64,000 nucleotides of DNA, taken from Streptomyces sp. P3 (GTDB lineage: Bacteria; Actinomycetota; Actinomycetes; Streptomycetales; Streptomycetaceae). Position numbers and translations under genes: made by a program. Location of the stretch: NCBI RefSeq assembly GCF_003032475.1, contig NZ_CP028369.1, positions 5,022,001 through 5,086,000 on the forward strand, given 5' to 3'. The notes beneath the pieces are model-generated. The model saw only the letters and a list, made by a program, of their open reading frames with translations. It made no database searches and was not told the DNA's origin. Shown in pieces: positions 16,357-24,653 of this stretch. Within the stretch, counting starts at the first letter, position 1. Each line of letters opens with the position of its first letter.

Positions 16357-17184
16357 TCACCTGGACTGCCGGGAGGCCCGTCGCAAGGCGTCCGATGCGG
16401 TGAGGAACAGAACGGCGTCCGCCACGTCGGAGACCGGCACCCGGACCGGCTTGAGCTCACCGGTCACCACCACGCAGATGGTCGATCCCATCAGCTCGAC
16501 CTCACTGATCCTCTTCCAGTCCGTGACGGTGCCCCCGTGCTCGAGGCCGGCCAGGCTCACTGTGAACGGTCCGAACGCCGCCCGGCCGCCGGTCTGCAAC
16601 AACTCGCCGAGTTCGGCCATTCGGGCCCTGGCGTCCTCCTCGGCGATCCGGTTCTGGGTCGCGGCCCAGCCGTTCGCGATCAGGGCGCCGATCTCCTGCG
16701 CGTCAGGCGTGTCACCCGACACCGTGAAATTGCCGGCCTGCATCTGGACGTACACGGAATGTGTGGTGGACACCGTGACCCCGTTGCGTACGAGGTCCGT
16801 CGCGTGTCGCTGACATCCGGTGATCTCGTCCCAGGCGCCGGCGATCGGGGGCTGTGAACCGTACTGGTACACGACACCGTTCTCGAAAACGGCACACCAA
16901 TGCACCGGCTTGAACCGTGCGGCCAAGGGAACGGTGATCGCCCCGAGGAAGGCGCACCCGCCGAGGACGATGAAGAGGATCGCGTTCGTCCACTTGCTCT
17001 CACCACTGATGACGAAGACCATCATCACGCAGAAGGCGGTAACCAGGAGAAGCATGAACGAGCCCCACCACGACACCGAACTGGTCCGTGAGCGAAAGGC
17101 GTATCGACCGGCGCCCAACTGCCGCTCCACCGCCGAGCCCGGCACGGTCGTCGGCATCTCGTCCCATAGGTTTCGGGCCGCCAT
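16357..17184 (-). CDS. DUF6585-like two-helix membrane protein
   Basis: The 275-residue protein starts at ATG 17184, with GGGAG 6 nt upstream. Two adjacent membrane helices (about residues 44-66 and 72-92: FMLLLVTAFCVMMVFVISG and FIVLGGCAFLGAITVPLAA) are followed by a beta-rich cytoplasmic region. A second, similar beta segment begins AAFGPFTVSLAGLEHGGTVT, the pattern used to define DUF6585. Function unknown. It lies in the accessory island between DUF4291 and the broken WD40 gene, all on the minus strand. Confidence 0.72.
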   Translation of the reverse strand: MAARNLWDEMPTTVPGSAVERQLGAGRYAFRSRTSSVSWWGSFMLLLVTAFCVMMVFVISGESKWTNAILFIVLGGCAFLGAITVPLAARFKPVHWCAVFENGVVYQYGSQPPIAGAWDEITGCQRHATDLVRNGVTVSTTHSVYVQMQAGNFTVSGDTPDAQEIGALIANGWAATQNRIAEEDARARMAELGELLQTGGRAAFGPFTVSLAGLEHGGTVTDWKRISEVELMGSTICVVVTGELKPVRVPVSDVADAVLFLTASDALRRASRQSR

Positions 17185-17343
17185 CGTCACTCCCATCGCA
17201 CGCTGTGATACCTCAACAGGCCTATGGTTAAGCCGAGTTGTGGCGATCCAAAGGTCATCGAGATGCTAGGGCGTCTGGCTGGAAAGCGGTAGACAGTTGT
17301 CGTCCCCCGGGAGTTGACGGCTGCAAGTCCCGCCGCCCGTAGA

Positions 17344-17392
17344 GGGCTGTGAACACGCCTTGACCTAGATCATCACGATGTGTTCGCAGCCC
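17344..17392. repeat. 49-bp hairpin-forming element in a 450-bp non-coding stretch
   Basis: GGGCTG-T-GAACAC (17344-17356) pairs with GTGTTC-G-CAGCCC (17380-17392): 13 positions with one G-T mismatch, around a 23-nt loop containing TTGACCTAGATCATCACG. It lies in the 450 bp between the DUF6585-like and WD40 genes, where I see no convincing gene. It could be a terminator for the WD40 gene, or the conserved part of a small dispersed repeat or IS end. Confidence 0.45.
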
Positions 17393-17634
17393 TTTCCGTG
17401 GCTGCGACCGTGAAGCCGAGGAGAGTCGATGCTCGGGCTCTCCGTGCTCGTCTCCGCCCGACCCGCGCGCGATGGGCGTCCACGGGCTGCTGGGGCACGC
17501 ACGTGACTCTTCAACTGGCCGTTTTCTCCGGGTGGCTGCTGGAGTGTCGATCGGGGCCGTGAATCCCTGGTGGACTGTCGGCCGGGCCCGAAGTCCTGTC
17601 CCGGCCCTCGAAGCACGGGAAACAGCGCGCACCG

Positions 17635-18749
17635 TCAGCTCGTTTCCCACAGCCTCACCGTCGTGTCGATGCCGCAGCCGGCGAGCATTCGTCCGTCCGG
17701 GCTGAACGCCAGACTCCGTACAGCCTTGCGGTGGCCGGTGAGATGGGCGGCCGGGGTCAGGTGCGTGGGGTCGGTGACATCCCACAGGGTCACGGCCGCG
17801 TTCTCACATCCGGAGGCCAGCAACCGGCCGTCCGGACGGAACGCCACCGCATACATCTGCCCCGTGTCCCCGAGACCGGCCAGGGGGAGGGTGGCTGTGC
17901 CCGTCCTCACGGGATGTGCCGGGTCGGTGACGTCCCACACCGTGACGGCTCCTTGCCGCCACGACCCGTAGGTGCCGGAGACAACGCCCAGATCCCCGCT
18001 ACCGGTGGCCAGGAGCCGTCCGTCATGACTGAACCCCACCGAATGGACGGCCGGCGCCCCGCCCGCGGACAGCGCCTTGGGCCAATCGCGGGCCTGCGGT
18101 CGGACGACGGCGGTTGGGACCGGATGCGCCGGCTCGCGGACATCCCACAGGACCCCGGTGTTCTTGTCGCCGTCGGAACCCGAGGCCAGTAACCGTCCGT
18201 CGGGACTGAACATCACCGACATGACGGGACCTGACCGCCAGACGTGCCGTTGGTGGGTGACACGGGCGCACCGGCTCGGCCGTGCCCGGTCGGAGACATC
18301 CCAGATGATCACGGTGCGGTCGCTGGCGCAGGCGATGAACCGTCCGTCCGGGCTGAAACTCACCGCGTGGACACCGCCTTGCCGCCAGCCGTCGCGAAAC
18401 ACCCAGCCGGGGCGTTCATGGACAAGGATCGCCGACCGGGTCGGGTTCGCCAGGTCCGTGACGTCCCAGAGGATCCGCTCCAGTCGGTGCTTCCGGACGC
18501 CAGCAGCCGTCCGTCCGGGCTGAAGGCCACCGCGTTCACCGCTCTGCGATGGCTGGTGAGGTGGGCGGCACGGGCCGGGCGGGAGGCATCCGTGACGTCC
18601 CAGAGGATCACGGTCCGGTCGCTGCTTCCGGACGCCAGCAGCCGTCCGTCCGGGCTGAAGGCCACCGCGTTCACCGCTCCGCCGTGCCCGCTGAGGACAG
18701 CGGCCGGTCCCTGCGGCGGAGGTGGCGACGGCCGTCCCGGGAATGCCAT
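17635..18749 (-). pseudogene. WD40 seven-bladed propeller gene with a frameshift in blade 2
   Basis: Starting at ATG 18749 (MAFPGRPS, then a Pro stretch) the translation gives blade 1 ending TVILWDVTD and most of blade 2, then leaves frame. From about 18475 the next frame continues RILWDVTD and five further blades to the stop at 17635 (last WD: TVRLWETS). Exactly seven WD units result if the frame is repaired. Compared with blade 1, blade 2 has 8 nt where 9 are expected (18475-18482), so one base is missing. Such propellers are protein-interaction platforms. No kinase or STAND domain is attached. It could be a genuine pseudogene or a sequencing indel. Confidence 0.75.
18489..18679. repeat. 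Recently duplicated WD40 blade (56-nt exact repeat, 135-bp period)
   Basis: A 56-nt stretch at 18489-18544 is repeated exactly at 18624-18679; flanking parts (GACGTCCCAGAGGATC) repeat in the same register. The 135-bp period equals 45 codons, one WD40 blade, showing recent blade duplication or conversion. The later five blades have diverged. Confidence 0.8.
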
Positions 18750-18947
18750 GGTGCAGTCTCGCGCGATCCGGCATCCGGCGGAAGGCGGAGCGCTGACCGC
18801 TCTCCACAGAGCACAGGAGCGTTGACCTACCGTCGTGTGCCGCGTGCCTCATGGCCGACTCTGGACGCGTACGAAGTCGCGCTCTCCAAATCGGCTCCCT
18901 CTGCTGAACCGTGTTGCGGAAGACCGCGAAGCGGGTATTCGCCCCGC

Positions 18948-19331
18948 ATGCGTGGGGTGTTGAGGGCTGAGCCGTTGTGGGTGGAGGTGGAGACGTTCAC
19001 GGGACCGCGGATGCGGCGGTCCGAGCGGCTGCTGAAGGCGGTCCGTGAACGGGGTAGGAGCGGGCCCGGTGGCGGCCGTCCGTGGTGCCTGCCGTCGGCG
19101 GACCGCGTGCCGCTGGTTGCCGTGTACCACCGTACGAACCTCACTGTGCGGCAGCTCGCCCCGCTGTTCGGATGCTCGCCTGTGACGGCGTGCCGAGTCG
19201 TCCGTCGGCTGGGGCCGCTGCCCGTCATCGAGCCGGCAGCCCGTCCGGCAGACGCGGCGGAACGGCTGTGGATCGTGGACGGATACCGGACCAACAAGAA
19301 GGGCAGGTCTGTGGACGTCACTACTGATTGA
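18948..19331 (+). mobile_element. Truncated DDE transposase (IS remnant)
   Basis: A 127-residue frame from ATG 18948 contains the helix-turn-helix of DDE_Tnp_4-type (IS5-group) transposases, VYHRTNLTVRQLAPLFGCSP then TACRVVRRLGP, and the first catalytic strand AERLWIVDG. It then runs into an unrelated tail (GRSVDVTTD) and stops. The remaining DDE core is missing. No terminal inverted repeats were identified. It sits between the WD40 gene (divergent) and the membrane kinase gene. Confidence 0.72.
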
Positions 19332-19408
19332 CTGCGGCGTCGGATGCGGCAGAGCCGGTCCACGCTGCGTGTGGATCGGACAGACCGACAGGGAACACGG
19401 GGGCAGTT

Positions 19409-21535
19409 ATGAGCGCGACGCCAAGCGAAGCCTTTGCTGATGTGCTGCTCGAAGAACTGAACGGCCGGACCACGCCAGAAGGCAGACGGCACCTCTTGGA
19501 AACCGTCGATGAGTCAGTGATGACGGCCGCGACGGTGGCTGTTCTCCGGGACATTCTGGACCACATCACCGACTACGATTTCGAGAGAACGGACAACAGC
19601 AAGTTCTCAGACGCCTGTCGTACGGCACGCCTGCGCCTGCTGGATGAGCCGGATGGGCCCACGGCACCTGTTATTGGGTTTGTCTCGCTGATCAGCCTCA
19701 ACGTGACCCTCCTGGCTCGACGTTTCGAGTCACCCGATGCCGAGAAACAGCGCTTAGCCGATCTCTATGCCGGCTCGTTGTTCCCCGACCTTGCGATCGG
19801 CCGGGCGATCGAGTTGGTCTACGGACCCGTCGGGCACCCCGCGACCACCTCAGGTGAAGCGGGATTCTGGTCGACTATTGACTTTTCGAGCTTGGAGTAC
19901 CATAAGGCAGGAACCACTTCATTCATCCTGCGAGGCTATAAGCGAATACCGGACAACGAAGCGGGGGCTCGTAGCGCGTTGGCTGTCAAGTGTGTTCTGT
20001 TTCCCTGGAACAAACTATCCGCCATCTCCAAGGCGACCGACCAGTACGCTCAGCGCTATGGCGCCGAGGCTGTTTCGCCGCAAGTGGTCAAGCCGACAGC
20101 TTCGTCCGGGCAGTGGGTGCTGATGCCGTTTCAGGAGGGAAAGACCCTCGGAGAGAGTCTCGCCGAATTCGAAGCAGGGACTCCGGGAATGGCTGCCAGG
20201 ATTGCTATGGCGGAGTATGTGGCGGACAAGATCACGAATGCCTTGCATGAACTCTCCTGCCGGCAGCCGATCTTTGAGGCCGATCCCCAGCGTCAGCATC
20301 TCGACCTGTCGCCCAACAACATCATCATCGACCCACAGGGCAACGCGAAGCTCATTGACCTGGGGATAAATCACCTTTACAGCCGGCAGGTCGGAATCGC
20401 TGAACACGACGACGCCGTTTACGTCGCTCCCGAGATCAAGAACAACAAGAAGGCGTCACAGACTGCTGACGTCTACTCCCTCGGCATCATTCTGATGCAG
20501 ATCCTGGCCAGCACGCCGCCGCGCGACGGGCGGACGCCGGAGATCATCTGGTCCACCAGCCCAAATCTGGGGCGACTTTTGGAGGACCTGATAGAAGAAC
20601 GCCCAGAGCGGCGGCTGCTGGCCATGCCCCATGCGCCAGGCCTCAGGTATGACGTTCTTCGCCAAAGGCTGGCCTTCTGTTTCGAACTCGTCCGCCAAGA
20701 ACCGGTTGCAGGGGAGAGTGCCGCCAAGTACCTGGCCGCTCGAATAGCTCCTACCTCGCGCGAATTCTCAACCCAGTTCGAGCAGTGGCGACAGTGGCGC
20801 GACGAATCCGCTTTCAGGGGCGCCTACGACAGATACTTGCTCTTCTTTACCGCTCTGTCCTCGCTGGCGTGGTGGTTCATCGTATCCAAGACCGCCCTGG
20901 CTACTGCAGCGGACATCGTGGTCGGTGAGGCGGAAGGGCTGCCCGCCGGATCTGAGCTTCATGCCAAAGTCATCGCCCTGTCCCAGGGGCTGGTGGCGGC
21001 CAAGTTTTATCAGACGGTGCTGGCTCGGGTGACGACGCGTGGAATACCGGGGTTTCGGGCCCGCTGTACTGAGGTCGCGATGCGTTCCATGGCTTTGGTC
21101 GCGGTCCCGACGACCGTACTCTCCACTTTCAGCCCCGAATGGTACTGGGTATGGCCATGGACTTGCGCGGGAGGGGCAGTGGCCGTCGCCTTGACCAATT
21201 GGGCCGTCTGGGCGACGGCAAATGATCTGCTGGATAAATCCCAGAGAATCCTGTCGACCGCGCCTGACGCGAGCCGTCGTTTTGCCCGTGGTTATGAGCA
21301 GTGGTGGTGGACGATGCTGCTCTACGCCATGATCATCGCGACGATTGGTGCCGGTGTTCAGGCGGGAAGGCTCAAGGATACGTCTGCGTACGTGTTCATC
21401 CTGGTGGTGATCACACTCGGGGTGCACTACGGCACGAAGTGCGCGGCGGCCGGCCCGGCTGTCGGCGGCAGTATCGCGCGCGCCTTCTCGGCCGGACAGC
21501 GGATGGAGAAACTTCGTAACCGGGGCATCATCTGA
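19409..21535 (+). CDS. Kinase-fold protein with a C-terminal multi-pass membrane domain
   Basis: The 708-residue protein starts at ATG 19409, preceded by GGGGG. Residues 1-150 match nothing I know. A protein-kinase core follows: Lys194 in ALAVKCVLF, catalytic loop HLDLSPNN (297-304, Asp299 and Asn304), IDLG (316-319) in place of DFG, and APE (340-342). A glycine-rich loop is not obvious (SFILRGYKRI). From about residue 475 there are four or five hydrophobic segments, so it is membrane-anchored with the kinase at the N-terminal side. Base composition is visibly less GC-rich than its neighbours, and it contains a TTA codon (19754-19756), implying bldA dependence and recent acquisition. Substrate unknown. 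Confidence 0.8.
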   Translation: MSATPSEAFADVLLEELNGRTTPEGRRHLLETVDESVMTAATVAVLRDILDHITDYDFERTDNSKFSDACRTARLRLLDEPDGPTAPVIGFVSLISLNVTLLARRFESPDAEKQRLADLYAGSLFPDLAIGRAIELVYGPVGHPATTSGEAGFWSTIDFSSLEYHKAGTTSFILRGYKRIPDNEAGARSALAVKCVLFPWNKLSAISKATDQYAQRYGAEAVSPQVVKPTASSGQWVLMPFQEGKTLGESLAEFEAGTPGMAARIAMAEYVADKITNALHELSCRQPIFEADPQRQHLDLSPNNIIIDPQGNAKLIDLGINHLYSRQVGIAEHDDAVYVAPEIKNNKKASQTADVYSLGIILMQILASTPPRDGRTPEIIWSTSPNLGRLLEDLIEERPERRLLAMPHAPGLRYDVLRQRLAFCFELVRQEPVAGESAAKYLAARIAPTSREFSTQFEQWRQWRDESAFRGAYDRYLLFFTALSSLAWWFIVSKTALATAADIVVGEAEGLPAGSELHAKVIALSQGLVAAKFYQTVLARVTTRGIPGFRARCTEVAMRSMALVAVPTTVLSTFSPEWYWVWPWTCAGGAVAVALTNWAVWATANDLLDKSQRILSTAPDASRRFARGYEQWWWTMLLYAMIIATIGAGVQAGRLKDTSAYVFILVVITLGVHYGTKCAAAGPAVGGSIARAFSAGQRMEKLRNRGII

Positions 21536-21593
21536 CCTCGATCGTTCATTGGTCCCCGTCGGTGTACTGACGGGGACTCATGAACGACCGAGG
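21536..21593 (+). terminator. Long hairpin terminator after the membrane kinase gene
   Basis: Arms 21536-21560 and 21569-21593 are 25 nt long with three mismatches, around the loop GGTGTACT. The arm begins directly after the stop codon. Confidence 0.8.
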
Positions 21594-21693
21594 CCGAAGG
21601 GGACGCGTGTCGGGTGCGGTGGCGGGAAGCGCGCGCACCGCCGTCCGGGTTCCGCGGATGGTGAGGAGGACGAAGCGACCGTCGGTGTGGGGG

Positions 21694-22344
21694 TCAGTTC
21701 GTCGACCAGAGAGGCATATCGGCGTGCCTGACCCGGTACCCGCCCTTCGTGACGGGCGCGAAGGCGGCGGGTGCCATGCATGAATTCACCGAATCCATGT
21801 GCTCGTCAGCGGTGATCGTCCAGTTCACTCCGCCGTCCCAGGAGAAGCCCACCCGGTCCCGCGACGCGCCTTCGGGCCGGTCCGCGCCGCCGTCGTGGAC
21901 GCTGAACCCCAGCCGCTTCTTCAGCCAGTCCGGACCTCCGGGGCTCACCTTGGTGATGACCGCGGTCAGGGTGGCGCTGCCCGGGGCGGTGGCAAGGCAG
22001 TCGACCGTGCCTTCGGCGGTGTAGGTGATGTCCCGCTCCGCAGAGTAGTGGGAGACCTTCACCGTGCCGTACGCGTCCGTCGGCAGTCCGCCGGGAACAC
22101 CCGGGATCGGCTTGCTGAAGGGAGCCGCGTGCGCGTCGAAGGTCAGCGAGCGGATGTCGGCGTCCTCCAGGTACGGCAGACGGAACGAGGCGGTCCCGGT
22201 GACGCTCGCCCTCGCCGGCCGTTCTCCCGGGTGGCCGGACGCCGCGGTGACGCCGGTGACCGCGGCAGCGGCGGCTGCCATCGCGACGACCACGGCCAGG
22301 GAAACCGCCTTGTGGGTGCGCAGCAGGGAACTCACAGGAAACAT
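21694..22344 (-). CDS. Secreted protein of unknown function
   Basis: The 216-residue protein starts at ATG 22344, with GGAG upstream. It has a clear signal peptide (SLAVVVAMAAAAAAVTGVTA) ending near residue 35. The mature part is beta-rich with a Cys pair (TVDCLATAPG and NSCMAPAAF) and Trp-rich strands (VGFSWDGGVNWTIT). No enzymatic motif. Probably an extracellular or wall-associated protein. A three-copy 10-bp repeat lies just upstream in its leader region. Confidence 0.75.
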   Translation of the reverse strand: MFPVSSLLRTHKAVSLAVVVAMAAAAAAVTGVTAASGHPGERPARASVTGTASFRLPYLEDADIRSLTFDAHAAPFSKPIPGVPGGLPTDAYGTVKVSHYSAERDITYTAEGTVDCLATAPGSATLTAVITKVSPGGPDWLKKRLGFSVHDGGADRPEGASRDRVGFSWDGGVNWTITADEHMDSVNSCMAPAAFAPVTKGGYRVRHADMPLWSTN

Positions 22345-22360
22345 GGGGGCTCCAGTCTCT

Positions 22361-22390
22361 GGTGCGGTGAGGTGCGGTGAGGTGCGGTGC
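22361..22390. repeat. Three-copy 10-bp tandem repeat
   Basis: GGTGCGGTGA is repeated three times (last base of copy 3 differs), 17 bp upstream of the secreted-protein start. Copy number is likely slippage-prone and could change promoter or leader spacing. Confidence 0.8.
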
Positions 22391-22642
22391 GGGCAGCGGA
22401 TGTCCTCCCCGCCGACACCAATCCTCCGGTCGGGGCGCAGTGAGCGCGTCACCCGGGAGAAGGGAGCACCTGTGGAGCTGAGGTCGTACGGCCACGGTCC
22501 GCGTGCGCCCAGAGGTTGACCGGGCGTACGCCACCGAGGGGCGGTGTCGTGCCGCGTGCCTTGTGGAACGTCAGGCGTCAGCCGCTCCGCCGTCGTTCGA
22601 AAAGAACCTTGGTCGAGCCCTTCCCGTCCTACGATCGTTCGC

Positions 22643-23605
22643 ATGCTGATGCGTCGGACGTTACGGATGATCGTCGTGCTCGCTGTGACCCTCGCCGGGG
22701 CGATCGGGGGTGGCGCGGGGACGGCACAGGCCGACGGGAGCAGACCCTCGTCCGACCGGCAGCTGTTGTTCTACAACCACTCCTACGGGGTCCTCGACCG
22801 GGAGACCGCCGACGCCATCGAACACTCCGGCTATCTCTCGGACTTCGCCGAATTCCAGGTCCGCACCACGACCGGGACCGGCGGGCAGACCTGGACCGGC
22901 CGCTATCTGATGGGCCGCGAGACCTACCTCGAGCTGTTCGGAGTCGGTGACATCGCCGGCCAGGACGGCACCCTCGGCTCCGCCGGGCTGGGCCTGTCGA
23001 CCGAACGAGAGGGAGACCTGGCGACGGTCACCGAGCGACTGAAGAGCGAGGGGGTCGCCGACCCCGTCGGATTCCTCCAGACCAGGGACTTCGGTGACGG
23101 AGTGCCCGTGCCGTGGTTCGACGCCGTTCTCACCACCACCGAGTACGACGCCTTCGGGGCCTGGGCGATGGAGTACCGGCCGGAGTACTTCGCCGATCCT
23201 CGCGGCCACACCGAGCCGGCGGGTTTTCCCGGTGACGTCGGCAGGGAGCGCTACCTCTCCGACGACTACCGCACCCACCTGATGAGAGACGTGACCTCCG
23301 TCCGGCTCGCGGTCACCGAGGGCGACCTGGCCGACACCGTGCCGTTGCTCCGGGCCGGCGGGTTCGCCGTCCGGACCGTGACGGACGGCGGGGTCGTCGC
23401 GGAGCGGGGTGGCACCACGATCCGACTCGACGCCGTCCCACGCGATCAAGCCGGTCTGCAGCGGGTCGAGATGTCACTCAACCGGCCCGTGCCGGAACGG
23501 CACATCGAGCGGATCGGTCACTCGACGCTGGTCGTCGGCCCCGGCAGCCAAGCCGTGTGGACGTTCAACGGCAACGGCAACTCCGAGGACAACGGCACGC
23601 CCTGA
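22643..23605 (+). CDS. Secreted DUF5829-like protein
   Basis: The 320-residue protein starts at ATG 22643. A signal peptide (MIVVLAVTLAGAIGGGAGTAQA) precedes the mature chain. LLFYNHSYGVLDRETADAIE and the later DYRTHLMRDVTSV fit DUF5829; the region resembles glyoxalase-like folds, but I see no metal-site proof. TACGAT (22630-22635) lies 7 nt before the ATG, so a leaderless transcript is likely. It is divergent from the other secreted gene across 300 bp. Confidence 0.75.
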   Translation: MLMRRTLRMIVVLAVTLAGAIGGGAGTAQADGSRPSSDRQLLFYNHSYGVLDRETADAIEHSGYLSDFAEFQVRTTTGTGGQTWTGRYLMGRETYLELFGVGDIAGQDGTLGSAGLGLSTEREGDLATVTERLKSEGVADPVGFLQTRDFGDGVPVPWFDAVLTTTEYDAFGAWAMEYRPEYFADPRGHTEPAGFPGDVGRERYLSDDYRTHLMRDVTSVRLAVTEGDLADTVPLLRAGGFAVRTVTDGGVVAERGGTTIRLDAVPRDQAGLQRVEMSLNRPVPERHIERIGHSTLVVGPGSQAVWTFNGNGNSEDNGTP

Positions 23606-23750
23606 GCCGAGCGGCGGGTGCCGCTCGGATCGTCCCGGGTCCGCGTCCCCCGGCCCGGGTTCCCCGTTCACCACGTGGACGAGATCGCAAGCGTGCGAGG
23701 GGTCGCCCGGCCGTCGCGGGGTCCCGCCGCCGACCGCCGGTTGCCGACGA

Positions 23751-24155
23751 TCATCCGGCGGTCGGCTGCTCGCCGGTGGGCATGCCTCCGTGCGGGCTCT
23801 CGACCACCAGGGGCAACGACCCCTCGGCGAGGTAGTAGTGGCCGGGGAAGTGGTCGACGTGGAGATGGCCGCCGTCCTCCGCGGTGGCCATCTCCAGCAG
23901 GTTCCCCGCGAGCACGGCTCTGCCGGCGGAGTCACCGCTGATGACGAGGAACTGCCGCCCGGCGTCCCGGCGGATCAGGACGCCGGGACCGTCCGTCCTT
24001 TCGACCTCGACGCCGGCCAGGGCGTTGTCGCCCGGTGAGGAGGCGGAGCGGAGGATGCCGTCGCCCTGCGCCACCGCGGTCGCCAGTCGCGTCAGTTCCT
24101 CCGCGGACGCGGAGAGGATCACTTCGCTGTACCCGGCGTCGCTGATCAGTCTCAC
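23751..24155 (-). CDS. Imm32-like immunity protein
   Basis: The 134-residue protein starts at GTG 24155, with GAGAGAG 8 nt upstream. The pattern SEVILSASAEELTRLATAVA at the N-terminus and GGHLHVDHFPGHYYLAEGSL at the C-terminus fits the Imm32 family, thought to neutralise polymorphic toxins. No toxin gene (long Rhs, WXG100 or LXG protein) is adjacent, so it is an orphan immunity gene or a housekeeping paralogue. Confidence 0.65.
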   Translation of the reverse strand: MRLISDAGYSEVILSASAEELTRLATAVAQGDGILRSASSPGDNALAGVEVERTDGPGVLIRRDAGRQFLVISGDSAGRAVLAGNLLEMATAEDGGHLHVDHFPGHYYLAEGSLPLVVESPHGGMPTGEQPTAG

Positions 24156-24309
24156 GGTTCGGCTCTCTCGACTGTCGGTCCATGATGTCGCCCGCCGACG
24201 GCGACGGGCACCGTGGACGCGGCAGGCGACGGCCGCACCCGGCTGGGGCGATCCTGGCTCTCGCCCCTTGTCACCCGCTCGGTCACGGGGGCTCCAGGGC
24301 GGCGGGGGC

Positions 24310-24489
24310 TCAGGCCGCCTTGACCACTTCGCCGCGGATCGCCGAGGCCCACTCCACGACCAACAGCTCGTATTCTGCCCGCTCCTGGGTGGACAGCGAC
24401 CCGCCGGAGCGCATCCAGAGGGCCCGGATCCGCTCGTTCACCTCGGCAGCGGACCGCACGGAACCAGGGGAGACAGAAGTGGGGGACAT
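24310..24489 (-). CDS. Small conserved hypothetical protein (59 aa)
   Basis: The frame reads MSPTSVSPGSVRSAAEVNER, then a helical part ending SAIRGEVVKAA. EVNERIRALW and RAEYELLVVEWA resemble a short Streptomyces family in which a flexible N-terminus precedes two helices. TAGGCT lies exactly 6 nt before the ATG (24496-24501 on this strand), so the message is probably leaderless. Cytoplasmic, function unknown. It lies between the Imm32-like gene and uppP, same strand. Confidence 0.65.
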   Translation of the reverse strand: MSPTSVSPGSVRSAAEVNERIRALWMRSGGSLSTQERAEYELLVVEWASAIRGEVVKAA

Positions 24490-24653
24490 GCGCCAAGCCT
24501 AGGCGCAAGCACTGACACTGCGCTACCGGACGGCTACGCCGGCCGATATGGGCTTGGTCACGGTTGATCGATCAACCGGCCCGGCGCCGCGGTGAGTTGC
24601 CTTGCCCGCCGCTCGGCGTCCCGAGTCCCGTCCTGCCCGGCCGGGCTGACGCG

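Noticed and set aside
17344..17392. Hairpin considered as a tRNA-like attachment site
   Set aside because: No cloverleaf, no anticodon arm and no T-loop consensus; no integrase in the island.
17380..17562. 60-codon plus-strand frame in the gap before the WD40 stop
   Set aside because: Arg/Ala-rich, no ribosome site, no motif; overlaps the hairpin element.
18948..19331. Considered a complete insertion sequence
   Set aside because: The catalytic DDE core after the first Asp is missing and no terminal inverted repeats or target duplication were found.
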